A DNA stretch of 64,000 nt. It comes from Acidimicrobiales bacterium. Lineage in GTDB: Bacteria; Actinomycetota; Acidimicrobiia; Acidimicrobiales; Iamiaceae. Made by a program: the position numbers and the translations under genes. Location: the NCBI GenBank assembly GCA_035630295.1, contig DASQKY010000042.1:186001-250000 (forward strand). The letters are read 5' to 3'. Below are positions 26,232-35,823 of the stretch, one piece after another. Position 1 is the first letter of the stretch. The number at the start of each line of letters is the position of its first letter. Below the pieces are notes generated by a model that saw nothing but the letters and a program-made list of their open reading frames with translations, did not search any database and had not been told where the DNA came from.

Positions 26232-26639
26232 GTGACCAGCGAGGGCTACCACGAGCCGCTCGACAAGCTCAGCGCCCGGACGCTCGACCACCACCGCGCC
26301 ATCGTGTCGCTGATGGAGGAGCTGGAGGCGGTCGACTGGTACGACCAGCGCGTCGACGCCACCGACGACGAGGAGCTGGCCGCTCTCCTGGCCCACAACC
26401 GGGACGAGGAGAAGGAGCACGCGGTCATGACGCTGGAGTGGTTGCGACGGCGCGACCCCTGCCTCGACCAGAACCTGCGCACCTACCTGTTCACCGACGG
26501 CTCCGTCCTGGCCGTCGAGGAGGAGGCCACCGGCGAGGGCGGCGCCGTGCCCGCCGACGACCACCCGGCCCCGCCCGCCGCCCCGTCCGATGGCAGCCTC
26601 GGCATCGGCAGCCTCCGTGCCCACGACGCCTCGTTCTGA
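26232..26639 (+). CDS. Encapsulated ferritin-like protein (encapsulin cargo)
   Basis: Ferroxidase of 135 aa of the EncFtn type. It folds as two helices that must dimerise to form the di-iron site. The first helix carries MEELEAVDWYDQR (Glu32 region) and the second NRDEEKEHAVMTLEWLRRRD with ExxH at Glu60-His63, matching the family ligands. An acidic Pro/Ala linker leads to the C-terminal targeting peptide SLGIGSLR (residues 122-129), which docks cargo inside the encapsulin shell. The GTG has GAGGAG 6 nt upstream. It is followed 27 nt later by the shell gene. Role: oxidises and stores iron inside the compartment. Confidence 0.93.
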   Translation: MTSEGYHEPLDKLSARTLDHHRAIVSLMEELEAVDWYDQRVDATDDEELAALLAHNRDEEKEHAVMTLEWLRRRDPCLDQNLRTYLFTDGSVLAVEEEATGEGGAVPADDHPAPPAAPSDGSLGIGSLRAHDASF

Positions 26640-26666
26640 CCGCACCGCCCCCCTGGAGACCTCCCC

Positions 26667-27476
26667 GTGAACCACCTCTTCCGTGACCTCGCCCCCATCT
26701 CCGACGCGGCGTGGGCCGAGATCGACTCCGACGCCAAGCGCACGCTCGAGCACTTCCTCGCCGCCCGAAAGCTGGTGGACTTCGTCGGCCCCTGCGGGTG
26801 GGAGCACTCGGCCGTCAGCCTGGGGCGGGCCGACGACCTCGGGGCCTCGCTCCACGACGGGGTCACCGCGGCCCAGCGGCGGGTGCTGCCCATGGTGGAG
26901 CTGCGCCGCCGCTTCACCCTGGCCCGGCCCGAGCTGGAGGCCGTCGACCGGGGGGCCAGTGACGCCGACCTGGCCCCGCTGGACGACGCCGGCCGGGACC
27001 TGGCCCTGGCCGAGGACGCCCTGGTGTTCAACGGCTACCCGGCCGCGGGCATCACCGGCATCGGCCCCGCCTCGCCCCACCAGCCGGTGGAGCTGACCGA
27101 GGAGTTCGACCGCTACCCGAACCACGTGGCCAAGGCGGTGGCCACCCTGAAGGCGGCCGGCGTGAGCGGGCCGTACGCCATGGCCCTGGGACCCCGCTGC
27201 TACCGCGGCGTCATCGAGACCACGGAGCGGGGCGGCTACCCGATCCTCCAGCACCTCCACCTCATCCTGGGCGGCCCGGTGGTCTGGGCCCCCGCCGTCG
27301 ACGGCGCCATCGTGCTCAGCCAGCGGGGCGGCGACTTCCAGCTCACCGTGGGCCAGGACACCTCCATCGCCTTCGTGAGCCACGACGCCGAGGCCGTGAC
27401 CCTGGAGCTCCAGGAGAGCGTGGCCTTCCAGGCCCCCTCCCCCGAGGCCGCCATCGCCCTCCGCTACACCGACTGA
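26667..27476 (+). CDS. Family 1 encapsulin nanocompartment shell protein
   Basis: Shell protein of 269 aa with the HK97 phage-capsid fold. It begins MNHLFRDLAPISDAAWAEID and has RTLEHFLAARKLVDFVGPCG, then the family blocks NGYPAAGITGIG and LALGPRCYRGVIETTERGG, ending LRYTD. Length is normal for the 60-subunit, T=1 linocin/encapsulin family. The GTG start has GGAGA 8 nt upstream. It is in an operon with the ferritin-like cargo upstream. Its last 13 nt overlap the end of the convergent DUF2236 gene. No other cargo peptide is seen in the window. Confidence 0.95.
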   Translation: MNHLFRDLAPISDAAWAEIDSDAKRTLEHFLAARKLVDFVGPCGWEHSAVSLGRADDLGASLHDGVTAAQRRVLPMVELRRRFTLARPELEAVDRGASDADLAPLDDAGRDLALAEDALVFNGYPAAGITGIGPASPHQPVELTEEFDRYPNHVAKAVATLKAAGVSGPYAMALGPRCYRGVIETTERGGYPILQHLHLILGGPVVWAPAVDGAIVLSQRGGDFQLTVGQDTSIAFVSHDAEAVTLELQESVAFQAPSPEAAIALRYTD

Positions 27477-28492
27477 GGCCCGTCGACCCGGGGCCGGGCC
27501 AGCCGGCGCCGGGCCTCCACCGCGATGGCGGGCGGGGGGAGCAGCGCGCCCAGGCTGCGGACCAGGCCCCGGCACAGGGCCACGTCGGCCGGGTTGGGCC
27601 GGCCCAGGCCCATGAGCCGGCGGGCGAAGGGGGGCAGGCAGGCCAGGGCCCCGGTGTGCAGGGCCCGCCACAGGGGCCGGGCCGCCGCCGGCAGGAACGG
27701 GGGCGAGGCCAGGTAGCGCAACCCCTCGCTGGCCTGCTCGCCGATGGCCAGGTTGGGGCGGTGGCGATCGAGGGCGGCCATGGCCTCGTCCCACGTGGTG
27801 GGCGGGTCGAGGACGCCCACCGCCGCGCCCACCCTCGTGTTCTCGGCGATGTAGCGGTCGAGGCCCGCGTCGTCGAGGGGGTGGCTCCCGAAGCGCTGGT
27901 GGGCCGCGGCGGTGGCCACGAACTGGGTGACGTGGACGAAGTCGAGCAGCTCGGGCTCGTTGGCGGCGTAGGGCCGCCCGTCGGGGGCGGTGCCCACCAC
28001 CCGGTCGTGGATGCGGGGCAGCATGGTCGTGAAGCGCTCGGCCTGCCGGGTGGTGCCGAAGCTCACGTTCAGGACGTACTCGCCGGTGCGGCGGGTCCGG
28101 CCCATGAAGTCGTCGTCGAAGGCGCTGTGCTCGACCACGCCGGCCAGGGCCCGGGGGTGGAGGGCCTGGAGGGCGAAGGCGGCGAACCCGCTCACCAGCA
28201 TGGAGTGGTCGCCGTGGACCGCCCAGGTGGCGCTGCCGGGGCCGAACCAGCCGGGGTCGCCCCAGCCCTCGATGTCGGCGTCGCTCTTCTCGGCCGGCCG
28301 CTCGCCGCCCAGGGCCCGGCCGAAGGCGACCTGGAGGGGGCCGGCCAGGAGGGGGGCGGCCAGGCGCCCACTCATGCCGGCCGACAGCCCCACGGCCAGC
28401 TCGGCGGGGGTGGGGAGGGGAGGTCGCCACCCCACCGAGGGCAGGGCGAGGACGCCGGTGGACGCTCTCCCGGAGGGGGCGGTGGTGGTCAT
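27464..28492 (-). CDS. DUF2236 / MpaB-family oxygenase-like protein
   Basis: Protein of 342 aa of the DUF2236 family, which includes haem-dependent latex-clearing protein and MpaB. The family His and surroundings are seen: LVSGFAAFALQALHPRALAGV near residue 100, FVHVTQFVATAAAHQRFG near 195 and DRYIAENTRVGAAVG near 218. An Asp/Gly patch before the first block suits the oxygenase fold. The ATG has GGAGG 5 nt upstream. Its stop overlaps the encapsulin 3' end by 13 nt. The substrate is unknown. Confidence 0.85.
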   Translation of the reverse strand: MTTTAPSGRASTGVLALPSVGWRPPLPTPAELAVGLSAGMSGRLAAPLLAGPLQVAFGRALGGERPAEKSDADIEGWGDPGWFGPGSATWAVHGDHSMLVSGFAAFALQALHPRALAGVVEHSAFDDDFMGRTRRTGEYVLNVSFGTTRQAERFTTMLPRIHDRVVGTAPDGRPYAANEPELLDFVHVTQFVATAAAHQRFGSHPLDDAGLDRYIAENTRVGAAVGVLDPPTTWDEAMAALDRHRPNLAIGEQASEGLRYLASPPFLPAAARPLWRALHTGALACLPPFARRLMGLGRPNPADVALCRGLVRSLGALLPPPAIAVEARRRLARPRVDGPQSV

Positions 28493-28592
28493 CGGGCCTC
28501 CGAAGGTCGGTACCGGTCACTCACCGACGAGCAGCAGAGCAACACGATCCGCATCTTGTACCGCGCGGGTGGCCATCGGGCAACGAACGCGG

Positions 28593-29759
28593 TCAGCCGA
28601 TGCCCGGCAAGACCCGTTGCCCGGCTTCGGCGTAAGGGTCATCTGTCGGGCGCGGGGGGCGCTGGGCCCGGATGTCGAGCCAGGCCTGGCGGAGCTCCGG
28701 CGTCGGGCCGTAGAGCCGCCCGCGCTTCTCGCCCTGGGGGTCCAGGAGGCCGGCGGCCACCAGGGCTCGGAGGTCGCGGGTGGCGGTCGCCTCGGTGATC
28801 GGTTCCCCGCTGCCCGCCACGGTGAGCGAGAGGTAGAGGGACCGGCGGAGCCGGCGACCCCGGGCCGCGTCGCACAGGGCGTCGACCGTCCGGGGCGGGA
28901 GCCGGTGTCGACGGGTGAGCTGCTCGCAGGCATCCCACAGGGCCTCGGTCTCCCGCACGCGACGGAGGACGGTCTGGGCTTGCCGGTAGTGGGCGGCCAG
29001 GCAGAAGCGGACCCACGGGCGGGCGCTCCGCTCGGGGGACCACGACCCCTGGGCCACCTCGGTGAGCACCCCGTAGTACGCCGGGGTGTTGTGGCCCAGG
29101 TGTTCCTCGATGCTGGAGAACTCGGGTGTGACCACGCCGTCCGAGGCCAGGACCAGGGTCTGGACGCACCGAGCCATCCGCCCGTTGCCGTCCGAGAACG
29201 GGTGCACCAGGGCCAGGTTCAGGTGGGCCATGGCCGCCCGGACCAGCACGGGGCCGGTGTCAGCGGCAACCTGGTCCAGGGTCTCGGTCACCAGCCCGTC
29301 GATGAGGTCCCGATCCGGGGCCTGGTACACCACCTCACCGTCCCCGTCCTCGACCCACACCGCCCCGGGCCGCCACTGGCCCGGGTTCCGGGGCAGGTCG
29401 TGCTTCAGCATCATGAAGTGCAGGGCGCGCAGCAGGCTGGTGTCGATGGCGGGAGGGTCGGAGGCCAGGCGGAGGACGTAGGTCATGGCGTCCCGGTAGC
29501 CGGCGATGGCGGCCCGGGTCTCGGAGCTGGCGTCCAGGGGCTCCTCGTCGTCCAGGACGGCGGCCACATCCTCGACGCTGGCGTGGTAGCCCTCGATCGA
29601 GTTCGACCCCTGCACGGCGCGAGCGACGGTGGCCCGGCGGAGCGTTCCGATCCATCGGCGCGGGGCCACCACGTAGTAGCGCAGCGCATGGCGGAGCTCG
29701 TCGATCTTCTCGATGACAGCTTCGTCGGCGCCCTCCAGGGGCGGGGACCGGTAGATCAT
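28593..29759 (-). CDS. Fic family protein (AMP-transferase-type) with winged-helix tail
   Basis: Protein of 388 aa. The Fic core motif HPFSDGNGR is intact at residues 186-194, so transfer of AMP from ATP to a target protein is expected. The N-terminal helix carries SNSIEG (52-57), fitting the autoinhibitory S/TxxxE(G/N) pattern. The last ~120 residues form a winged-helix-like region (TEATATRDLRALVAAGLLDP), common in Fic proteins of this size. The target is unknown; no antitoxin partner gene adjoins, consistent with self-inhibition. The gene has an AT-rich promoter with nested inverted repeats and no ribosome site. Confidence 0.92.
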   Translation of the reverse strand: MIYRSPPLEGADEAVIEKIDELRHALRYYVVAPRRWIGTLRRATVARAVQGSNSIEGYHASVEDVAAVLDDEEPLDASSETRAAIAGYRDAMTYVLRLASDPPAIDTSLLRALHFMMLKHDLPRNPGQWRPGAVWVEDGDGEVVYQAPDRDLIDGLVTETLDQVAADTGPVLVRAAMAHLNLALVHPFSDGNGRMARCVQTLVLASDGVVTPEFSSIEEHLGHNTPAYYGVLTEVAQGSWSPERSARPWVRFCLAAHYRQAQTVLRRVRETEALWDACEQLTRRHRLPPRTVDALCDAARGRRLRRSLYLSLTVAGSGEPITEATATRDLRALVAAGLLDPQGEKRGRLYGPTPELRQAWLDIRAQRPPRPTDDPYAEAGQRVLPGIG

Positions 29760-29767
29760 CCTGGTTC

Positions 29768-29824
29768 AGGGTACAGATATCAACTATGTATGTCGATAAT
29801 CAAGCGACATACCCCGTTGTTGAT
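29768..29824 (-). promoter_or_regulatory. Fic promoter with nested inverted repeats
   Basis: On the minus strand TCGACA (29796-29791) and TACCCT (29773-29768) are separated by 17 nt and followed by 8 nt before the ATG, a good -35/-10 pair for a nearly leaderless mRNA. GTATGTCG (29788-29795) and CGACATAC (29805-29812) form a perfect 8-bp inverted repeat that covers the -35. A second pair ATCAAC/GTTGAT (29779-29784, 29819-29824) encloses it. The layout is that of an operator. Confidence 0.6.
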
Positions 29825-29894
29825 GGGTGGTGTAAGCGACAGGGTCGAACATCTCGTCGGCGCTGGGGCTAGCCGGCCCCCGCCTCCGACGAGG

Positions 29895-31988
<2,094 letters not shown>

Positions 31989-32217
31989 CGCCCCATCATG
32001 GCCACCCCGTGGGACACCCGGTCCGGTTGGCCCCGGTCCGACGGCGGGGCCGGGCTCCGCCCGCGGTCGCGGCGCCGGCGCCGGCCCGGGGGCCGGTCCC
32101 CCCAGCGCGGCGGCCCGGGGCGCGCCACACTGTCGGCGCCGGGTGACCGCCACCTGGCGGGGTGGAGCGGGGCCGCGACCCGGTGCTTCCGCCCGTGGGC
32201 GAGCGAGGGAGGCCGCC

Positions 32218-33588
32218 GTGGCCGACGACACCAGCACCGACACCGGCCTCGACGGCGGCGACCCGCCCGCCGCCCCCGTGGCCGACACGTCCGCCGATGA
32301 CGGCGACGTGTTCGTCGACGCCCTGCGCAAGCTGGACCACGCCGCCGCCTTCGGCGGCGTGGACGCCGAGGTGGTCGAGCGCCTCCGCCACCCCAAGGCC
32401 ATCCTCCAGGTGGCGGTCCCGGTCCGCCTCGACGACGGCTCCCTGCGGACCTTCGAGGCCTACCGGGTCCGCCACGACGACACCCGGGGGCCGGGCAAGG
32501 GCGGCATCCGCTACCACCCCGACGTGAGCCTCAGCGAGGTCAAGGCCCTGGCCCTGTGGATGACCCTGAAGTGCGCGGTGGTGGGCATCCCCTTCGGCGG
32601 GGCCAAGGGGGGCGTCATCGTCAACCCCAAGGAGCTGTCCCGGATGGAGCTGGAGCGCCTCAGCCGGGGCGTGGTCTCGGCCTTCGGCGACTTCATCGGC
32701 CCCGACACCGACATCCCGGCGCCCGACGTCTACACCAACGAGATGGTGATGGGCTGGATGATGGACGAGTACTCCAAGGCCCGGGGCCGCCGCACGCCGG
32801 CCGTCATCACCGGCAAGCCCCTGGCCCTGGGAGGCAGCCTGGGCCGGGACCAGGCCACCGGGCGCGGCGCCTACTACGCCATCAAGCAGATCGAGGCCCG
32901 GCGGGGCTGGCAGCCGGGGGAGGTCCGGGTGGCGGTGCAGGGCTTCGGCAACGCCGGCCAGCACGTGGCCCGCCTCCTCCACGCCGATGGCTACCGCGTC
33001 GTGGCCGTGAGCGACTCCAAGGGCGGCATCCACTCCGACGACGGCTTCGACGTGCCCAGCCTGATGCAGCAGAAGAACGAGAGCCGCGAGCTGCGGGCCG
33101 TCTACTGCGACGGGGCGGTGTGCGAGATGGTCGACGCCACCGAGATCAGCAACGACCAGCTCCTGGAGCTCGACGTCGACGTGCTCATCCCCGCCGCCCT
33201 GGAGGGCGTCATCACCGCCGAGAACGCCCACGACATCCGGGCCGGGCTGGTGGTCGAGGTGGCCAACGGGCCCACCACCAGCCGGGCCGACACCATCCTG
33301 GCCGAGCGGGGCATCGACGTCCTGCCCGACATCCTGGCCAACGCCGGCGGGGTGGCCGTCAGCTACTTCGAGTGGGTCCAGAACCGCTCCGGTCTGTCCT
33401 GGAGCCTGGACCAGGTCAACGACGGGCTGCACGAGATCATGGTCCGGGAGACCGACCACATCCTCGACCGGGCCGAGGAGCGGGGCTGCGACCTGCGCAC
33501 CGCGGCCTACGTCCACGCCCTCCAGCGCATCGCCGCCGCCGTCGAGGCCACCGGCACCCACGCCTACTTCAACGACGGCCGGGCCTGA
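32218..33588 (+). CDS. gdhA: Glu/Leu/Phe/Val dehydrogenase (glutamate dehydrogenase)
   Basis: Hexameric-type enzyme of 456 aa that interconverts glutamate and 2-oxoglutarate using NAD(P). The substrate and catalytic Lys lie in GPGKGGIRYHPD (near residue 92), TLKCAVVGIPFGGAKGG (near 118) and a conserved Asp in DIPAPDVYTN. The Rossmann fold starts VAVQGFGNAGQHVA (near 239). The ~25-residue acidic N-terminus is extra. The GTG has GGGAGG 6 nt upstream. Coenzyme preference cannot be read with confidence. The low-GC island starts just after the stop. Confidence 0.92.
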   Translation: MADDTSTDTGLDGGDPPAAPVADTSADDGDVFVDALRKLDHAAAFGGVDAEVVERLRHPKAILQVAVPVRLDDGSLRTFEAYRVRHDDTRGPGKGGIRYHPDVSLSEVKALALWMTLKCAVVGIPFGGAKGGVIVNPKELSRMELERLSRGVVSAFGDFIGPDTDIPAPDVYTNEMVMGWMMDEYSKARGRRTPAVITGKPLALGGSLGRDQATGRGAYYAIKQIEARRGWQPGEVRVAVQGFGNAGQHVARLLHADGYRVVAVSDSKGGIHSDDGFDVPSLMQQKNESRELRAVYCDGAVCEMVDATEISNDQLLELDVDVLIPAALEGVITAENAHDIRAGLVVEVANGPTTSRADTILAERGIDVLPDILANAGGVAVSYFEWVQNRSGLSWSLDQVNDGLHEIMVRETDHILDRAEERGCDLRTAAYVHALQRIAAAVEATGTHAYFNDGRA

Positions 33589-33839
33589 CCTCCTTGGATT
33601 GATGACGGGCACATGTGTCTCGCCGAAGGCCTTCGGGCCTGAGAGGTAACTGGAAGAGGTTGCGAGTGAGTCGGCCCCCGTCCGGCTGTCTGAGGTCCTC
33701 CGTACTTCCGATCTACCCCTCACCGTGGTGCGCCTCTAGGCCGATCAGGAAATGGTTGACGTGGGGCAATTGTCTGTGTTTAGCTTCGCCCATCTAGAGG
33801 TGGACTAGAGCATCAACCGACGGGGAGGACGGACTATAG

Positions 33840-34025
33840 ATGTCGCATTCATGTGCGCGCCTGACAGTAATGCAGACCGGCATCAGAGAAGATGTTGCGG
33901 ATAAGCATTTGTGGCGGCGCCGCACGATGCCAGTCTTGGCCGTAGCGGCACTGATGGCGTTTCCCGCGTTGTTCGGTGGATGCAATCTCGGAGGCGGTGA
34001 ATATTCACCTAATCCTGTGAGCTGA
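33840..34025 (+). CDS. Small putative lipoprotein
   Basis: ORF of 61 aa. A basic stretch WRRRTMPVLAVAALMAF leads into the lipobox-like LFGGC, and a short GEYSPNPVS tail follows. This is a good lipoprotein signal with almost no mature protein, as in small lytic or immunity lipoproteins, but no family is recognised. GGAGG lies 13 nt before the ATG, longer than ideal; the Met before PVLAV could be the true start. It is in the low-GC island. Moderate to low confidence that it is expressed. Confidence 0.4.
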   Translation: MSHSCARLTVMQTGIREDVADKHLWRRRTMPVLAVAALMAFPALFGGCNLGGGEYSPNPVS

Positions 34026-34358
34026 GCGCCCATCACCCTCACCCTTCGGGTCATGTCGTACCAAAGTGCACCAGAATCAACGCCACCTCGGACATCTCAT
34101 GTGGGACCGGCATCCCTGTGACGAAGCTCGCAATCAAGAACCAATTGTGGCGACACCGGTGGTGGGGCTGGCAGAAGATCGGCTCTCCTGGCAGTAATTC
34201 CAACTTTGGCCGTGCCTTCATTGAATCACATGCGAGTGACGAGTGTGATGGCACTTTCAACTACCGCCAGACTGCGCAAGGCTCAAGCATAGAGGGCGGC
34301 CGAACGTACCAAGCTCAGAGTGTCACTAGCATTGCTAGGAGAATAGAGGAGGAGAACG
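34026..34358. other. 333-nt stretch without a convincing gene
   Basis: One GTG-started frame (34118-34384, 88 aa) is open here but lacks a ribosome site and overlaps the next gene out of frame; it may be a remnant. A small perfect inverted repeat CTAGC-ATT-GCTAG is at 34326-34338, just before the ribosome site of the next gene. Nothing else is recognised. Confidence 0.5.
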
Positions 34359-35099
34359 ATGGCCGTTGCGCCTTTGCCGAGTAGCGTAAGGAGGTACCTC
34401 CGTTGGTGGGTGACGCTCGGTGGGGTTGTGACTGCCTTGCTGATCTTTACGACGAGCAGAGCGTGGGCTCTATCTTCAGGGGATCAAGCGTCCCTGAGTC
34501 CGTGGGCGACGGGCACCACGTTGTGGCCAGAGGTGCCCGAAAGTGTGCCGAGCGCACATTTCGCACTTGGTGTCCCAGCTAAGGCCGGCCTGACCGGTGG
34601 GCCTACTTCCTTCCCTGCATCTGACGATCTCATGGCGCTGCCATCGCTACAGGTGATAGCTGCCGATTGGTCAACCCGCGCAGGGCAGCAGCGTAGTAAC
34701 CACGATGCGCAGGCAACTCTCTTAGAAGAGCCTTCGCTACCCATCGATTGGCCCGCAGCCACATCATTGCCTCCAGGAGATCAGCAGGGCTTGCTCTACT
34801 TCGATAGTCCTGCTCCCCCGAGCATTCTCCATGTGCAGCTATTTGATTCCGTGCATCCGGTAACGGGGGAGCCGGTCGCGGAACCGATCCATGAGATCTT
34901 GTGTGAAATGAAAGGGTTTGAAGTTCCACCGAGCTGCCCTTTTAGTGGGTATCAGAACGGCACGTCAAGTGTTCAGATTTCCGTACCACCACTGGATCAG
35001 AACCTTTATGCAGTAGTGTTTGGTATTTGGACCGTTGACCCTACTGCCATGGAGGAGGATTCCACGGCCTCCTATCTTATGCAGTTTCAACCTGGTTGA
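34359..35099 (+). CDS. Hypothetical exported protein
   Basis: Unrecognised protein of 246 aa. The start is well marked: AGGAGGAGAACG directly precedes the ATG. Residues ~12-37 are a signal peptide (RRYLRWWVTLGGVVTALLIF, then SRAWA-LSS cleavage). The mature part is acidic, Pro/Ser-rich, and ends in beta-type segments (SILHVQLFDSVHPVTGEP, YAVVFGIWTVDP) with a Cys pair in LCEMKGFEVPPSC. Codon use differs strongly from the neighbours, with many A/T third positions, so it is probably acquired. The role is unknown. Confidence 0.75.
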   Translation: MAVAPLPSSVRRYLRWWVTLGGVVTALLIFTTSRAWALSSGDQASLSPWATGTTLWPEVPESVPSAHFALGVPAKAGLTGGPTSFPASDDLMALPSLQVIAADWSTRAGQQRSNHDAQATLLEEPSLPIDWPAATSLPPGDQQGLLYFDSPAPPSILHVQLFDSVHPVTGEPVAEPIHEILCEMKGFEVPPSCPFSGYQNGTSSVQISVPPLDQNLYAVVFGIWTVDPTAMEEDSTASYLMQFQPG

Positions 35100-35197
35100 T
35101 TCCGCCCTGTGAATAGTTGAAGCGCACTGGGTCCGTAGATGGCGGCTGTGGTCTCCGAGATCGCAGTTACTCTGGGGCGCGGAAATGGGGACTGCAG

Positions 35198-35800
35198 ATG
35201 CCTGATCAACCGAACAAGGCGGCGAAGCGGCGCCTGAAGCAACAGAGCGCCCTCGCGCGCTTTGCTGGGAGGAGGTCGATTGCGGCGGCGAAGTCAGAAG
35301 CCGCGGCACTGTACGAAGCTTTTCTTCAGAGCGACCGCCCTATGTATTGGCTGCAAGACGATTCCTCCAATGTGAGCATGCGCTATCTGAGCTCATTCCT
35401 CGATGACGGCGTCAGTGGGCATGTCGATCTTGTCGGTCGAAATGGAGTTTCAGGTCGTGCCACCGCCAACGTGCTGGTACGAACCTGCTGGTACGGACCA
35501 TCTGCCGCGATCGACCACGTCCGCATGGAGCGGGACGGTCTGGTGCGCGAAGTGAGATCGCTCATCGCCAGTCCGGAACGTGTGCCCTTCGATCCCGAGT
35601 GGACCGTGGAACAGGTCGAAGTTGATGGCCGACTCGTCGACTTCCACGTGGCTGAGGGGGTGGGATGCCTGGTCATGGCCGGACGCCCAGCCCCTTCGTG
35701 TGTTGTTGCGCTCCATGTGGAGGGCGAGCGACGCAAGATGCTGCTGTCATCTTCGATTGTGCGGTCTGCCTTCATGTCGCCTGCTGAGTTGTTCGACTGA
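35198..35800 (+). CDS. Hypothetical protein
   Basis: Unrecognised soluble protein of 200 aa. It opens with a basic helix (PNKAAKRRLKQQSALARFAG) and an Ala-rich helix. An alpha/beta region follows with GHVDLVGRNGVSGRATANVL and a Cys in VRTCWYG, then paired strands near WTVEQVEVDGRLVDFHVAEG. It has no signal peptide or membrane segment. ATG 35198 is chosen over 35117 because GGGGA lies upstream and the extension reads as low-quality sequence. Codon use is intermediate between the island and the chromosome. It is convergent with hrpB, 23 nt away. Confidence 0.7.
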   Translation: MPDQPNKAAKRRLKQQSALARFAGRRSIAAAKSEAAALYEAFLQSDRPMYWLQDDSSNVSMRYLSSFLDDGVSGHVDLVGRNGVSGRATANVLVRTCWYGPSAAIDHVRMERDGLVREVRSLIASPERVPFDPEWTVEQVEVDGRLVDFHVAEGVGCLVMAGRPAPSCVVALHVEGERRKMLLSSSIVRSAFMSPAELFD

Positions 35801-35823
35801 GCTCACGAGGACACGAGCCCTCT

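Larger units (their letters stand above)
33589..35823. other. Low-GC island between glutamate dehydrogenase and hrpB
   Basis: Base composition changes sharply: counted 60-nt lines here give 53-62% GC, against well above 70% on both sides, and codons end freely in A or T. It carries three or four ORFs without recognisable homologs and no transposase, integrase or tRNA. A perfect 14-bp palindrome CCGAAGGCCTTCGG is at 33623-33636. No flanking direct repeat is obvious. It looks like acquired DNA. Confidence 0.7.

Noticed and set aside
33623-33636. Palindrome CCGAAGGCCTTCGG as a terminator of glutamate dehydrogenase
   Set aside because: It is symmetric with no loop, so a stable hairpin would have few pairs; mentioned only as a landmark of the island.
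33615-33797. 60-codon ORF just after glutamate dehydrogenase
   Set aside because: The composition looks random (Arg/Ser/Pro/Cys/Trp-rich), with no start signal or domain.
34118-34384. 88-codon GTG-started ORF in the low-GC island
   Set aside because: No ribosome site or leaderless signal, and it overlaps the well-marked start at 34359 out of frame; kept only as a possible remnant.
33589-35823. Prophage or integrative element
   Set aside because: No integrase, transposase, tRNA or flanking direct repeat could be found, so only a composition-based island is claimed.
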